The notes below the pieces were generated by a model. The model made no database searches and was not told the origin of the DNA. It saw only the letters and a program-made list of their open reading frames with translations. A DNA stretch of 64,000 nt from JAVJSD01 sp040219575 (GTDB lineage: Bacteria > Planctomycetota > Planctomycetia > Pirellulales > Pirellulaceae), in NCBI GenBank assembly GCA_040219575.1, contig JAVJSD010000016.1, positions 1 to 64,000 on the forward strand, written 5' to 3'. Shown in pieces: positions 45,318 to 54,147 of the stretch. How positions within the stretch are numbered: position 1 is the stretch's first letter; the number at the start of each line of letters is the position of its first letter. A program made the translations under genes and the position numbers.

Positions 45318-45521
45318 CGCATGGCCGCCCCCGGCCGTGAATCGACGGTCCAGCGATTGGAGCGCCGACGCCTCGGCCAGATCTGCATGGTGGGAGAGGT
45401 CGCCGTCGTTCACGCGGGCTTTCGGGAAATATGGGCCCCGGCGTGGAGCGCGCATTCACGGCCGAGGGCGGCCATGCTACGGAATTGCACACGACAACCG
45501 TGGGCTAACGCCCAGCGGCTA
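45318..45521. repeat. Inverted repeat pair and stop-codon-bearing repeat before prmC 3' end
   Basis: GCATGGCCGCCCCCGGCCGT (from 45318) is mirrored by ACGGCCGAGGGCGGCCATGC (to 45478), the latter being GTAGCATGGCCGCC on the minus strand. Next to it, CCGTGGGCTAACGCCCAGCG (45498-45517) leads into CTAG, which provides the prmC stop codon. This is the whole content of the convergent gap 45258-45518. Confidence 0.7.
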
Positions 45522-46397
45522 GGCGACGCGGCGGGCGACCACGAGACGGCCCAGGCTGGCCAGGTCCTTCAGCGTGCGAACGTCCGTGAAGCGGTCGTCG
45601 GTGTTGAGCAGGCGGAACACCTCCTGCTCGACCATCGGGCTGAACTCCATCACCAGATGGCCGTCGGGCAGGAGTCGCTCGGCCGCCTGCGGAATCAAAC
45701 GGCCCACGACCTCGCAACCGGTCTCGCCGCCAAGCAGCGCCATGCGCGGTTCGTGGCCTTTGATCTCGGTGGGCAGCACGTCGTATTCCGGCTGGCTGAC
45801 GTAGGGGGGATTGCTGACGACGGCGTCGAACATCGGCTCCGCCGGCAGCGGTGTCAGCAGATCGCCCTCGACGAATTCGATCCGCTCGGCGACGCCGTGG
45901 GTGTGTGCGTTTTCGCGGGCGATGGCGAGCGCCGTCGGGCTCAGATCGGTCGCCGTGACGCGGCTCTTCGGTGCGTGGACGGCCAGCGCCACCGCGATGG
46001 CGCCGCTGCCGGTTCCCACGTCCACGATCCGGGGCTCCGCCACGCCGTGCTCCTTGAGCAGGTCGAGCACGGTGACCACGGCGAGTTCCGTTTCCGGGCG
46101 AGGAATCAGCACGTCGGGCGTCACGCGGAAGTCGAGCGAGTAGAACTCGCGATGTCCCACCAGGTAGGCGACCGGAGTGCCGGCGGCCCGCTGTTTGACC
46201 AGGTCGCGGAAGCGGCCGCGGACGTCGTCGGGCACCTCTTCGTCGAATGCCGTGTAGAGCCGGATCCGCTCGCAGCCGCGGGAGTGGGCCAACAGCACCT
46301 CGGCGTCGAGGCGCGGATTGTCGGCGCCGCGCTGCTTGAGGTAGTCGGTGGTCCAGGTCAACAGCCGCCCAACCGTCCATGTTTCCGCTTGCGACAC
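45519..46397 (-). CDS. prmC: Release factor glutamine methyltransferase
   Basis: Methylates the Gln of the GGQ motif in release factors RF1 and RF2. Catalytic NPPY is at 196-199, SAM motif DVGTGSG at 126-132, and the N-terminal helical RF-binding domain with IPRPETE (98-104). The length of 292 aa is standard. It is the last gene of the cluster rpmE-prfA-ACP-prmC, where the adjacent prfA encodes its substrate. Its TAG stop lies within a repeat element, so the C terminus may have been set by the repeat. Confidence 0.96.
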   Translation of the reverse strand: MSQAETWTVGRLLTWTTDYLKQRGADNPRLDAEVLLAHSRGCERIRLYTAFDEEVPDDVRGRFRDLVKQRAAGTPVAYLVGHREFYSLDFRVTPDVLIPRPETELAVVTVLDLLKEHGVAEPRIVDVGTGSGAIAVALAVHAPKSRVTATDLSPTALAIARENAHTHGVAERIEFVEGDLLTPLPAEPMFDAVVSNPPYVSQPEYDVLPTEIKGHEPRMALLGGETGCEVVGRLIPQAAERLLPDGHLVMEFSPMVEQEVFRLLNTDDRFTDVRTLKDLASLGRLVVARRVA

Positions 46398-46561
46398 GTG
46401 CTCTTGCCTTTGCGTTTGGAATTTAGGGCGCCTCGTTGAACCACAAGCCCGGCGGGCTCGCGACGCGGGCCGATGTGCCGCCGCCTCACGTGGCGCGGGT
46501 GCTCATCGCATCAGCACAACACATCCGCGCCCACTTGAACAGGTGAGGCGGGCGGCGGCAG

Positions 46562-46954
46562 TCATTCGGGTGGTTCGCCTTGTTCACCACGTTCACGCAG
46601 GATCCGCTGGATGGATCGGATGGCGTCCTCCACCGTGCGAATCTGCTCCGCGTCTTCCGGCGGGATTCTGATGTCGAACTCTTCCTCGAGCTCCATGACC
46701 AGCTCGACGACGTCGAGTGAGTCCGCGCCGAGGTCTTCCAGCGATGCATCCAAGGGGATTTCGTCCGGCGGGACGCCCGTCTCACGTTGAAGCTTCTCCC
46801 GCAACAGCGCGAGCGTCGCCGCCGACTGCCAGAGCAGGCAGCCACATCCTGGACAGGCGGCGTCGCGGGCCGGTTCGGAGAACTCGATGTTCGTCTCCAA
46901 GCCGCAGATCGGACAGCGGCTGGGAAAGCCTTCCGGCGTGCGCGTGGCGGGCAT
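46562..46954 (-). CDS. Acyl carrier protein with N-terminal zinc ribbon
   Basis: A 130-aa protein joining a four-cysteine zinc ribbon (Cys14, Cys17 in CPICG; Cys34, Cys37 in CPGCG) to an acyl-carrier domain (residues 48-120) with the phosphopantetheine site DLGADSLDVVELVMELEEEF, Ser79. The start at 46954 (MPATRTPEG) fits the ribbon; the frame is open to 47023. It sits between prfA and prmC and is transcribed with them. The 164-bp gap to prmC contains an inverted CCGCCTCAC/GTGAGGCGG. A zinc-ribbon ACP cannot be assigned to a pathway from this context. Confidence 0.85.
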   Translation of the reverse strand: MPATRTPEGFPSRCPICGLETNIEFSEPARDAACPGCGCLLWQSAATLALLREKLQRETGVPPDEIPLDASLEDLGADSLDVVELVMELEEEFDIRIPPEDAEQIRTVEDAIRSIQRILRERGEQGEPPE

Positions 46955-47010
46955 GACGCTGACTCCTCTCGACGTCGGAAGCGCCCTATTCACACAGACG
47001 ACCCGGGCAT

Positions 47011-47116
47011 TCCCCTTCAACAATCAACAATCGCAATTCAGCAATCGTTGGTCAGGAGCCGGCGCCAACTCCTGATTGATGATTGGCGAGTGATGATTGT
47101 TGATTGTTGAAGGGGA
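47011..47116. repeat. AT-rich inverted repeat, family C, copy 2
   Basis: CCCCTTCAACAATCAACAAT on the left is mirrored by ATTGTTGATTGTTGAAGGGG on the right, with GGAGCCGGCGCCAACTCC in the centre. The design matches 16832-16915. It fills the spacer between prfA and the zinc-ribbon ACP gene, inside a conserved cluster. Confidence 0.75.
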
Positions 47117-47128
47117 TTGCAGGAAGAC

Positions 47129-48205
47129 TCAGCTATCCATCGCTCCCATCGCGCTGCGCAGTTCGTTGCGGTCGTACTCGACCAGCGCGTCGGTGAGCGG
47201 CTGCAGGTTGCCGGCCAGGATGTTGTCGAGCTTGTAGAGCGTGAAGTTGATGCGGTGGTCGGTGACGCGATTCTCCGGGAAATTGTAGGTGCGGATCCGC
47301 TGACTGCGGTCGCCGGAGCCGATCTGCGTCTTCCGTTCACTGGCCCGCTTGGCGTCTTCCTCCTGCTTTTTGATGTCGTACAGCCGCGACTTGAGCACGC
47401 GCATCGCCTTGGCGCGGTTCTTGTGCTGGCTCTTTTCATCCTGCATCGAAACGACCACGCCGGTGGGAATGTGCGTCAGGCGAATCGCCGACGACGTCTT
47501 GTTGACGTGCTGCCCGCCGGGTCCGCTGGCCCGCATCGTTTCTTCCTTGAGGTCTTCCGGATCGATGTCGATTTCGACGTCCTCCGGCTCCGGCAGCACG
47601 GCCACCGTGGCGGCCGAGGTGTGGATGCGGCCCTTGGCCTCGGTCTCGGGGACGCGCTGCACGCGGTGTCCGCCGCCTTCGTACTGCAGCTCCCGATAAA
47701 CGCCTTCGCCCTGGATCGCCAGCGTGATCTCCTTGAAGCCGCCCAGCTCCGTGGCGTTGCTGTCGAGCACCTCCACCTTCCAGCCGCGATTCTCGCAGTG
47801 GGTGCGGTACATGACGAACAGGTCGCGGGCGAACAGGGCCGCCTCGTCGCCGCCGGTGCCGGCGCGGATCTCCATCACGCAGCGGGTGCGGTTGGCGTCC
47901 TCGCCGCCGATCGTCATCTCCAGCAGCTCGTTCCACAGCTTTTCGCGCTGCTGGCGCTGCTTGGGGATCTCCGCCTCGGCCAGTTCGCGCTCCTCCTCGT
48001 CGTCGCTCTCGGTCATCTCTTTCAGCTCGGCGACCTCCTGATTGAGCTGCTGAAAGCGGCGGTACTTGTTCGCCAGCCGCGCCAGCGAGCCGTGCTCCCG
48101 CGCGACGGCCGCCATGCGGGCCCCGTTGCTCATCACCTCGGGCTCGCTCATCATCCGCTCGAGCTGCTCGAAGCGGTGCAGTTTTTCATCCAGCATCTTG
48201 CGCAT
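47129..48205 (-). CDS. prfA: Peptide chain release factor 1
   Basis: RF1 recognises UAA and UAG stop codons and triggers peptide release. The peptidyl-hydrolysis motif GGQ is at 230-232 within ASGPGGQHVNKT. The codon-recognition tripeptide is P186-E187-T188 in RVPETEAKGRIHTS, the PxT type of RF1 and not SPF of RF2. The length of 358 aa is typical. It follows rpmE, with a half REP element in the spacer, and precedes the zinc-ribbon ACP gene and prmC, a common bacterial order with one insertion. Confidence 0.97.
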   Translation of the reverse strand: MRKMLDEKLHRFEQLERMMSEPEVMSNGARMAAVAREHGSLARLANKYRRFQQLNQEVAELKEMTESDDEEERELAEAEIPKQRQQREKLWNELLEMTIGGEDANRTRCVMEIRAGTGGDEAALFARDLFVMYRTHCENRGWKVEVLDSNATELGGFKEITLAIQGEGVYRELQYEGGGHRVQRVPETEAKGRIHTSAATVAVLPEPEDVEIDIDPEDLKEETMRASGPGGQHVNKTSSAIRLTHIPTGVVVSMQDEKSQHKNRAKAMRVLKSRLYDIKKQEEDAKRASERKTQIGSGDRSQRIRTYNFPENRVTDHRINFTLYKLDNILAGNLQPLTDALVEYDRNELRSAMGAMDS

Positions 48206-48265
48206 CGGACCATTCGCTGATCGATGTCAGCGACCTCACAGGGGGGCGGCTCCGCCAGAGAGCCG

Positions 48266-48290
48266 GTAGCGGAAGTCGCCAGACTTCCGA
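48266..48290. repeat. Half REP-like element A, copy 7
   Basis: GTAGCGGAAGTCGCCAGAC plus TTCCGA, a single palindrome, in the rpmE-prfA spacer. Confidence 0.8.
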
Positions 48291-48395
48291 GCAGGCAGCG
48301 ATACTTCGACAGCCACGGGGCGTCGCACGACGCGCGCAAAGCGAGCGCGAGGACGCCGCCGCGAGCATAACGCGCGGCCGCAATGGGAGAAACGC

Positions 48396-48656
48396 CTAAG
48401 AGTCGGCCGCGGCCTTGGTGGGCTTCTTTTTCTTGCCCGTCTGCAGGCTCGCGTAGTTCCCCTTCTGAAACTTCTGCTGGAACTTCTCGATCCGGCCGGC
48501 GGCATCGACGTACTTCAGTCGGCCGGTGTAGAAGGGATGGCAGGCGCTGCAGATGTCGATCTTCAGCTCCGGGCGCGTGCTGCGCGTCTGGAAGGTGTTC
48601 CCGCAACCGCAGGTGACGGTCGTCTCGACATAATTCGGGTGGATGCCGTCCTTCAT
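48396..48656 (-). CDS. rpmE: Ribosomal protein bL31
   Basis: An 86-aa large-subunit ribosomal protein L31 of the zinc-binding (C+) type: Cys16 and Cys18 in TCGCGN, Cys36 and Cys39 in CSACHPFYTG. The start MKDGIHPNY is canonical. A basic C-terminal tail of about 15 residues (TGKKKKPTK) extends beyond the common length. It heads the rpmE-prfA-ACP-prmC cluster. Confidence 0.95.
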   Translation of the reverse strand: MKDGIHPNYVETTVTCGCGNTFQTRSTRPELKIDICSACHPFYTGRLKYVDAAGRIEKFQQKFQKGNYASLQTGKKKKPTKAAADS

Positions 48657-48793
48657 GGTCCCAGCGCCTTGCTTACAGATCGGGGGGAGGTTCTTTTGCG
48701 TGTGGTCGAACCTTTAACTATATCGTTCGGCAGAATGGGCGACAAGACCTGTGGGAAAGCCGAAAACGCGGAGGTTGAATCTCGAAATTCGTG

Positions 48794-50794
48794 CTATTTG
48801 AGCGTCAATATCACGTCGGCGGCGGGAAGGGAGTTCTTCAGCGCCACGGCCCCTTCGCTGGTCACCTTCGTGCCGTCGAGTTGCACCAGTTGCAATTGGC
48901 GGAGTCGTCGCAGGGGGAGCAGGCCGGCGTCGGTGACGTTGGTATGGCTGAGGTAGAGAATCGCCAGGTTGCGAAGCCCGCCGAGATGCTGCAAGGCGTC
49001 GTCGGTGATCCTGGTGGCGGCCAGGTCCAGCACTTCCAGTTTTCCCAGCCGGGAAAGCGCGGCCACGCCGTCGTCGCCGACGGCCGTCTGCTCCAGCCAG
49101 ATGGCGGTGAGGTTTCGCAGGTCGCGCAGCTGGAGCAGGCCGCGATCGGTGACGGCCGTTTGGGCCAGGTTCAGATCGTCGAGCCGCGAATACTCCGCGA
49201 CGGTGGCCAGGGCCGCGTCGCCGATGGCGGTCTGCCGCAGGCTGAGACGCTCGAGCGCCCTCAACGCGCCCAAGGGGCCCACGCCCTCGTCGGTCACCTT
49301 GGTGGCGGCCAGGTCGAGCCACGTCAGGTTCCGGCAGGCGGCGAGGTGCGCCACGCCGGCGTCGGTCACCCGCGTGCCGGGCAGGGCCAGCGCCGTGAGG
49401 CGCTCCGGCGGCATCAGGTAACGGGCCAGGTCGTCGTCGCCGACGTTCGCCAGAAAGTACGGGTACTGCTCGTCGAGCTGCGGAAAGCTCTGCGCTGTCA
49501 ACCGTGGCAGTGCATCCACCGCGGCCCGGCCGGCGTAGATCGCCTTCAGCAATTCGATCGCCGGGCGACGATAGCGGCCGTCCGCGCCGTCCATCAGAAA
49601 GTGCGCCAGTCCGCAGCACTCGCTGTACAAGCGGCGAATGTCGGGGTGCTGGGCGAGTTGTTCGCGCCCCAGCCGCGTCAGCTCCTCCAGCGGCATGTGG
49701 AAGCCGTCGACGATTCGGCGATGGCGGGCGTACTGCAAGCGTCGCGCGTCGAAACCCCCGACGGTGCAGTAGCCGTCGTACGGCTGCAGCGACTCCAGGT
49801 ACATGGCGACGCCCTCCACCAGCCAGACATTACCGTCGTCGGCCACCTTGTCGATCGCCCGACCCGTCTCCTGGAACAACTGGTGTGTGATTTCGTGGTA
49901 CCAGGTGCCGTAGGCCTCTTCGTCGCCGGCGTAAAAGAAGCTGCGACGCCGCGCGTCGGCGTAGTAGCCCTCAGTCTGCGCGGCCCCGCTGGCGCCGAGC
50001 GCCGTGAGCCGCACGACGTACTCCTGCCGCTCGCGGAACACCACCACACGGTAGCGGTGATCGCTGTCGAGCACCGGCGCGGTCTCCGCCACGAAACTGA
50101 GTTTGCCGCGGGCCTCGTCGATCCAGTACTCGTAAAAGAGCTGCCGCCAGACGGCGTACAGCATCTCCATTCGCTCGGCCATCGCTTGCGCGTCGGCGCC
50201 GCTGGTGATGTTGGTGAGAATCTCGAAGTGCGGCGACTCCACCCGCCAATAGGAACCGCCTCGCCACTCCAGCAGCGGTTCATCGCCGGCGCGGATCACG
50301 CGAATCCCCGCCGCCAGGTCGACCGGCCGGAGCATCTTCCGCGCGGCGGCATGCGCCGGGTTCTCGCGCAGCACTTCATGCAGCAGACGATACGCCTGCG
50401 CATCGTCGCCGGCGGCGTGAATCCGCCGCGCTTGCTGGAACAGGGCCTCGGCGTACTGATCGCGGACGGCCTGAAACTTCGTTCGCCATTGGGGAACCAA
50501 ATTGCCTTCGATTCGACGGATCGGCCGCTCGGCGGCGATGCCCGGCACGAACAAGTATTGCCGCCGCGGATCGCGCGTGGCGATCCATGCACGCGAGCGC
50601 CGCGCCTGCGGGCTCAGATCGACGTCGGCGCGGAGACGGGTCTGCTCGTCGCAGGTTGCGGCGATGGCCTCGAACTGGGCCGCGAATTGGTCCCGCACGT
50701 CGCTGAGTTCGTCGGCGCGCAGTCGGGGCGCGAAACAACTCGCCGCCACTGCGAGAACGCCCGCCAGCAGCGAGCGAGGGACGAACCAGTTCAC
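48794..50794 (-). CDS. Exported gluzincin-type peptidase domain with leucine-rich repeats
   Basis: A 666-aa exported protein (signal peptide to about residue 27). Residues 190-440 contain the zinc-peptidase motif HEITH (300-304) followed by WLVEGVAMYLESL, which supplies the third-ligand Glu region of gluzincins, resembling the DUF1570-type family of planctomycetes. From about 455 to the end there are roughly nine leucine-rich repeats of the VTDAGVAHLAACRNLTWLDL type. The peptidase-LRR combination suggests substrate recognition by the repeats. Monocistronic; upstream are two repeat elements of family E. Confidence 0.85.
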   Translation of the reverse strand: MNWFVPRSLLAGVLAVAASCFAPRLRADELSDVRDQFAAQFEAIAATCDEQTRLRADVDLSPQARRSRAWIATRDPRRQYLFVPGIAAERPIRRIEGNLVPQWRTKFQAVRDQYAEALFQQARRIHAAGDDAQAYRLLHEVLRENPAHAAARKMLRPVDLAAGIRVIRAGDEPLLEWRGGSYWRVESPHFEILTNITSGADAQAMAERMEMLYAVWRQLFYEYWIDEARGKLSFVAETAPVLDSDHRYRVVVFRERQEYVVRLTALGASGAAQTEGYYADARRRSFFYAGDEEAYGTWYHEITHQLFQETGRAIDKVADDGNVWLVEGVAMYLESLQPYDGYCTVGGFDARRLQYARHRRIVDGFHMPLEELTRLGREQLAQHPDIRRLYSECCGLAHFLMDGADGRYRRPAIELLKAIYAGRAAVDALPRLTAQSFPQLDEQYPYFLANVGDDDLARYLMPPERLTALALPGTRVTDAGVAHLAACRNLTWLDLAATKVTDEGVGPLGALRALERLSLRQTAIGDAALATVAEYSRLDDLNLAQTAVTDRGLLQLRDLRNLTAIWLEQTAVGDDGVAALSRLGKLEVLDLAATRITDDALQHLGGLRNLAILYLSHTNVTDAGLLPLRRLRQLQLVQLDGTKVTSEGAVALKNSLPAADVILTLK

Positions 50795-50814
50795 GTGCCT
50801 GACGCCTTACCTGT

Positions 50815-50947
50815 TGGCCGGAACAACCGCAGGGCGTTCCGGCAGGGATGGATGCGGGCGGTCGTGCGCCTTCGACGGAAGAGGCCGGTGGAGGATCGCC
50901 GGAACCGCGCACGGCTTGTTCCGGCCTACGGGGTTTTTCCGGCCTAC
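50815..50947. repeat. REP-like element E, copy 2
   Basis: GGCCGGAACAACCGCAGGGC at the left, TTGTTCCGGCCTAC at the right (a long mirrored element). The gap 50795-51170 consists almost only of this and copy 3. Confidence 0.8.
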
Positions 50948-51003
50948 CTGTTCAAGTGTACCACCCGCTTGCGGCGGCGAAAAACGATTGGCGCAAGACG
51001 AAG

Positions 51004-51127
51004 TTGGCCGGAACAACCGCAGGGCGTTCCGGCAGGGGCAGGGATATGCGGGCGGTCTTGCGCCTTCGACGGAGACCGGCCGGGGGAGGATTGCCGGAAC
51101 CGCGCACGGCTTGTTCCGGCCTTCTAC
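51004..51127. repeat. REP-like element E, copy 3
   Basis: Direct repeat of copy 2 about 190 bp away with the same ends and similar interior (GCGCACGGCTTGTTCCGGCC). Lies upstream of the peptidase gene and downstream of the isomerase-like gene. Confidence 0.8.
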
Positions 51128-51170
51128 TCCTGTGCACCACCCGATTGCGCCGGTGAAGAACGGCCTCGAA

Positions 51171-52166
51171 TTACTCTTCGAAGGCGGCGTCGAAGGCGCG
51201 GCCGCTGGGCGAAAAGTCCATCTTCTTGGTGAAGGCGGCGGCCTCGGCGGCGCCGAAGTCGCGGTCCATGCCGGAATCCTCCCACTCGATCGACAGCGGC
51301 CCGTCGTAGCCGATCACGTTCAGAGCCCGGATGATCTCCTCGAAATTCACGCCGCCGCGGCCCGGACTGCGAAAGTCCCAACCACGCCGGGGATCGCCGA
51401 AGTTGAGGTGACTGGCCAGGATGCCGGTCTTGCCGTTGAGCGTGGTGATGGCGTCTTTAATGTGCACGTGATAGATGCGGTCGGGGAAAGCCCGGATGAA
51501 CTCCACCGGATCGACGCCCTGCCAGTGCAGATGGCTGGGATCGAAGTTGAAGCCGAACTCCTCGCGATGGTCGAGCGCCTCGAGGGCCCGCTCGGCGGTG
51601 TAGATGTCGAAGGCGATTTCCGTGGGATGCACCTCCAGGGCGAACTTCACGCCGCACTCGCCGAACACGTCGAGAATCGGATTGAACCGTTCGGCCAACA
51701 GATCGAAGCCGGCGTCGATCATCTTCGGCGGCACCGGCGGGAACGAGTAGTTCAGGTGCCAGATGCTCGAACCGGTAAATCCGTTGACCACTCCCACGCC
51801 GAATTTCTGGGCGGCCCGGGCGGTATTCTTCATCTCCTCGATGGCCCGCTGATTGACGCCCTGGGGCTTGCCGTCGCCCCACACGTAGTCCGGCACGATG
51901 ACCTTGTGGCGCTCGTCGATGATGTCCAGCACGGCCTGGCCGACCAGGTGGGCGCTGATGGCATGGCATTGCAGGTCGTGCTGTTCGAGCAATTCCCGCT
52001 TCTTGGCGCAGTACGAATCGTCGGCCAGGGCCTTGTCGACCTCGAAGTGATCTCCCCAACAGGCCAGCTCGATGCCGTCGTAGCCGAACTCCTTCGTCTT
52101 GCGAGCCATTTCCTCGCAAGCGAGATCGGCCCACTGGCCGGTGAAAAGCGTCACGGGTCGCGCCAT
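51171..52166 (-). CDS. Sugar phosphate isomerase/epimerase (xylose isomerase-like TIM barrel)
   Basis: A 331-aa cytoplasmic TIM-barrel protein of the AP endonuclease 2/xylose isomerase-like superfamily (PF01261). Metal-binding blocks are present: LEVHPTEIAFD, NFDPSHLHWQG, HVHIKDA and LSIEWEDSG. Members isomerise or epimerise sugars or inositols; the substrate cannot be fixed. No signal peptide. Single gene between repeat-filled gaps. Confidence 0.88.
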   Translation of the reverse strand: MARPVTLFTGQWADLACEEMARKTKEFGYDGIELACWGDHFEVDKALADDSYCAKKRELLEQHDLQCHAISAHLVGQAVLDIIDERHKVIVPDYVWGDGKPQGVNQRAIEEMKNTARAAQKFGVGVVNGFTGSSIWHLNYSFPPVPPKMIDAGFDLLAERFNPILDVFGECGVKFALEVHPTEIAFDIYTAERALEALDHREEFGFNFDPSHLHWQGVDPVEFIRAFPDRIYHVHIKDAITTLNGKTGILASHLNFGDPRRGWDFRSPGRGGVNFEEIIRALNVIGYDGPLSIEWEDSGMDRDFGAAEAAAFTKKMDFSPSGRAFDAAFEE

Positions 52167-52319
52167 GGTGTACTCCTTGAGAGGTTCGCCGCCTGGTTAC
52201 GAGCAGCGGCTATTTTGCCGGGAGACGGGGGCTTCTGCAACCGCCGGAGTCGGCCGCCCGGGGGGAGCGGGAGGACGGAGGCGGAGCGACATTTCGTCGG
52301 GTTTCTCCGAGCAAAGTGC

Positions 52320-52325
52320 TATAAT
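52320..52325 (+). promoter_or_regulatory. Candidate extended -10 promoter of the gene at 52505
   Basis: A perfect TATAAT preceded by TGC, giving an extended -10 element; the -35 is not obvious. The transcript would carry a leader of about 170 bases that includes palindrome F4 and element H. Confidence 0.5.
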
Positions 52326-52372
52326 CGCCTAGGCAAGGCCCTGTGGTACGACGGACGTCGCTGCTTTGGCCA

Positions 52373-52442
52373 TACAAGCACGACGCGCAAGCGAGTGTGT
52401 TCGACCGTAAATCGCTCACTCGCTTGCGCTTCGTGCTTGTAC
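52373..52442. repeat. REP-like element H (long hairpin)
   Basis: TACAAGCACGACGCGCAAGC on the left and GCTTGCGCTTCGTGCTTGTA on the right, with GAGTG/CACTC continuing the stem. Half palindrome F4 (ACGACGGACGTC, 52337-52352) is next to it. Both lie in the leader of the gene at 52505. Confidence 0.8.
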
Positions 52443-52504
52443 ACGCCAAAATGGCGCTGCCCGAATCGTGATGCGTTCTGAAATGTTGTTAAGGGGAAGA
52501 GATC

Positions 52505-53563
52505 ATGCGATGTGAGCCTGTTCGACCGGCGCTGCAGACTTCGATCGCCGCCTGGTGCGTGGGTGTGGCCTTGCTCATTGCGACCGCCGCCGCGCGGGCC
52601 GAACCGCGGGTCTACCTGGAGATCGTCACCACGCCTACGTTCCCGATCGAAGGGAGCCAGGAACTGGCGCGCAAGCTGGGCGAGGCGGGGGCCGACAACC
52701 TGCGGATTCGCCAGGCCAAGGAGGATGTGCGTCCCTCGATCGAAAAGGAAGGCACCGACGCATCGCCCATTTACTTCGTGACCGGCGTCGTCGATTCCAG
52801 CATGCGGCTGCACCTGCCGGGCGCCACGCTCAACGCCCGCAGCCCGTCGTCGGTGCGCGGCTGGATCGAGCAGATCAAGGCGGGCGGCGCCGACGGTCCG
52901 AGCGCCGGTCCGGGGGCGTTCGGTCTGTCCGGGGCCGAATTGCTCGCCGTGCACGAGAAACTCGCGACGGCGGTCGGATTCTCGACCAAGGACCGCGACG
53001 CGAGCGACACGGCGGGCGCGATCGTCCGCAGCTTGCCGCTCAAGGTGCTGGTGGATGACAGCGCCCGCGCGGCGCTGGCCGGCGACGAGACCGTTATCGA
53101 AGAGATGCAACTGGTGAGCCGGGGCGCGGCATTGGCGGCGATCCTGCGGCCGCTCGGGCTGGTGTTCGTGCCGCAGAAGTCGCGCACCGGCGAGGTGACG
53201 CTGGTGATCGCCGATTCGCGCAAGGTCGAGCAATCGTGGCCGGTCGGCTGGCCCTCGGAGAAGGCGGAGCGCGACACGCTCCCCGCGCTGTTCGAGTTTC
53301 AGCCGGTGAATGTGAACAACGTGCCGTTGTCGGAAGCGGTGACGGCGCTCGAAGGCCTGCTGAAGACGCCGTTCTTTTACGACCACAATTCGTTGGCCCG
53401 GCACGGCATCGAGCCGACCGAAGTGAAGGTCTCCCACCCGGAAGGCCGCACCTACTTCAAGAAGGTGATCGACCGCTTGCTGTCCCAGGCCAAAATGAAG
53501 GCGGAGCTGCGCGTCGACGAGGCCGGTCATCCGTTGTTCTGGCTGACCACCATCCGCCCCTGA
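52505..53563 (+). CDS. Exported protein, function unknown
   Basis: A 352-aa protein with a signal peptide (hydrophobic stretch IAAWCVGVALLIATAAARA, cleavage near residue 33). The C-terminal 180 residues contain two repeated beta-alpha units of similar form (LPLKVLVDDSARAALAGDE and VNVNNVPLSEAVTALEGLL) reminiscent of the short secretin/TonB N-terminal (STN) fold, but the match is by pattern only. No catalytic motif. GGGAAGAGATC precedes the ATG. Unusually, about 180 bp of repeat-rich leader separate it from the promoter. Confidence 0.78.
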   Translation: MRCEPVRPALQTSIAAWCVGVALLIATAAARAEPRVYLEIVTTPTFPIEGSQELARKLGEAGADNLRIRQAKEDVRPSIEKEGTDASPIYFVTGVVDSSMRLHLPGATLNARSPSSVRGWIEQIKAGGADGPSAGPGAFGLSGAELLAVHEKLATAVGFSTKDRDASDTAGAIVRSLPLKVLVDDSARAALAGDETVIEEMQLVSRGAALAAILRPLGLVFVPQKSRTGEVTLVIADSRKVEQSWPVGWPSEKAERDTLPALFEFQPVNVNNVPLSEAVTALEGLLKTPFFYDHNSLARHGIEPTEVKVSHPEGRTYFKKVIDRLLSQAKMKAELRVDEAGHPLFWLTTIRP

Positions 53564-53570
53564 GCCGCCG

Positions 53571-53963
53571 CGGAAGTCGGGCGACCTTCCGAATCGCGTG
53601 CCATGCCCTCACCGCGGAGCGGGGTGAGCATGCCGTCCATGCGACCTTCCGAACCGGGTGCCATGCTCTCACCGCGAAGCGGGGTGAGCATGCCGACTTG
53701 AGACAACCAGCCAGCATGCTCACTCGCCTTCGGCGTGAGAGCATGGCACCCATGCGCGCGATGCTGGCAGCATCGGCTACGTTTTGGCCGTGGCGGACGC
53801 TGCCAGCGTCCCAGCCGCCGGAACAACCGTTGGGCGGTTCCGGCGGACGCGTCGCTGGGTTATGCGCCTCGAACTCGCGGTTCCGTTTGCACGGCGTTTG
53901 AGAATGGCCGGAACGTCGCCAAGCTCGTTCCGGCCGGCGGCGATGCTGGCAGCATCGGCTACG
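53571..53963. repeat. Cluster of REP-like elements of families A, J, D and E
   Basis: Within about 390 bp there are a degenerate A half (GGAAGTCGGGCGACCTTCC), three J units built on GTGCCATGCTCTCACCGCG with the last inverted (to about 53757), a D element (ATGCTGGCAGCATCGGCTAC at 53761-53780 and GGACGCTGCCAGCGTCC), an E element with GGAACAACCGTTGGGCGGTT (53820-53938), and another D half (to 53962). The rest of the gap to 54147 holds nothing recognised. Confidence 0.75.
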
Positions 53964-54147
53964 GAGCGCCCCCAATTTCTGCTGGCGATCGGTCCCCAGG
54001 CGCGGTATAGTGCGCGCTGGTTCGCGATTGTCGAATCGCCGTCAAACGGGCCGTTCTGGCCGAGGGATTTCGTGGGCGGCGGAGTGAACGCTTGGGTATG
54101 CATGCGCCTTGCTGCGCGGGGCTGTGAAGAAGGGGGAGTCACCGGTC

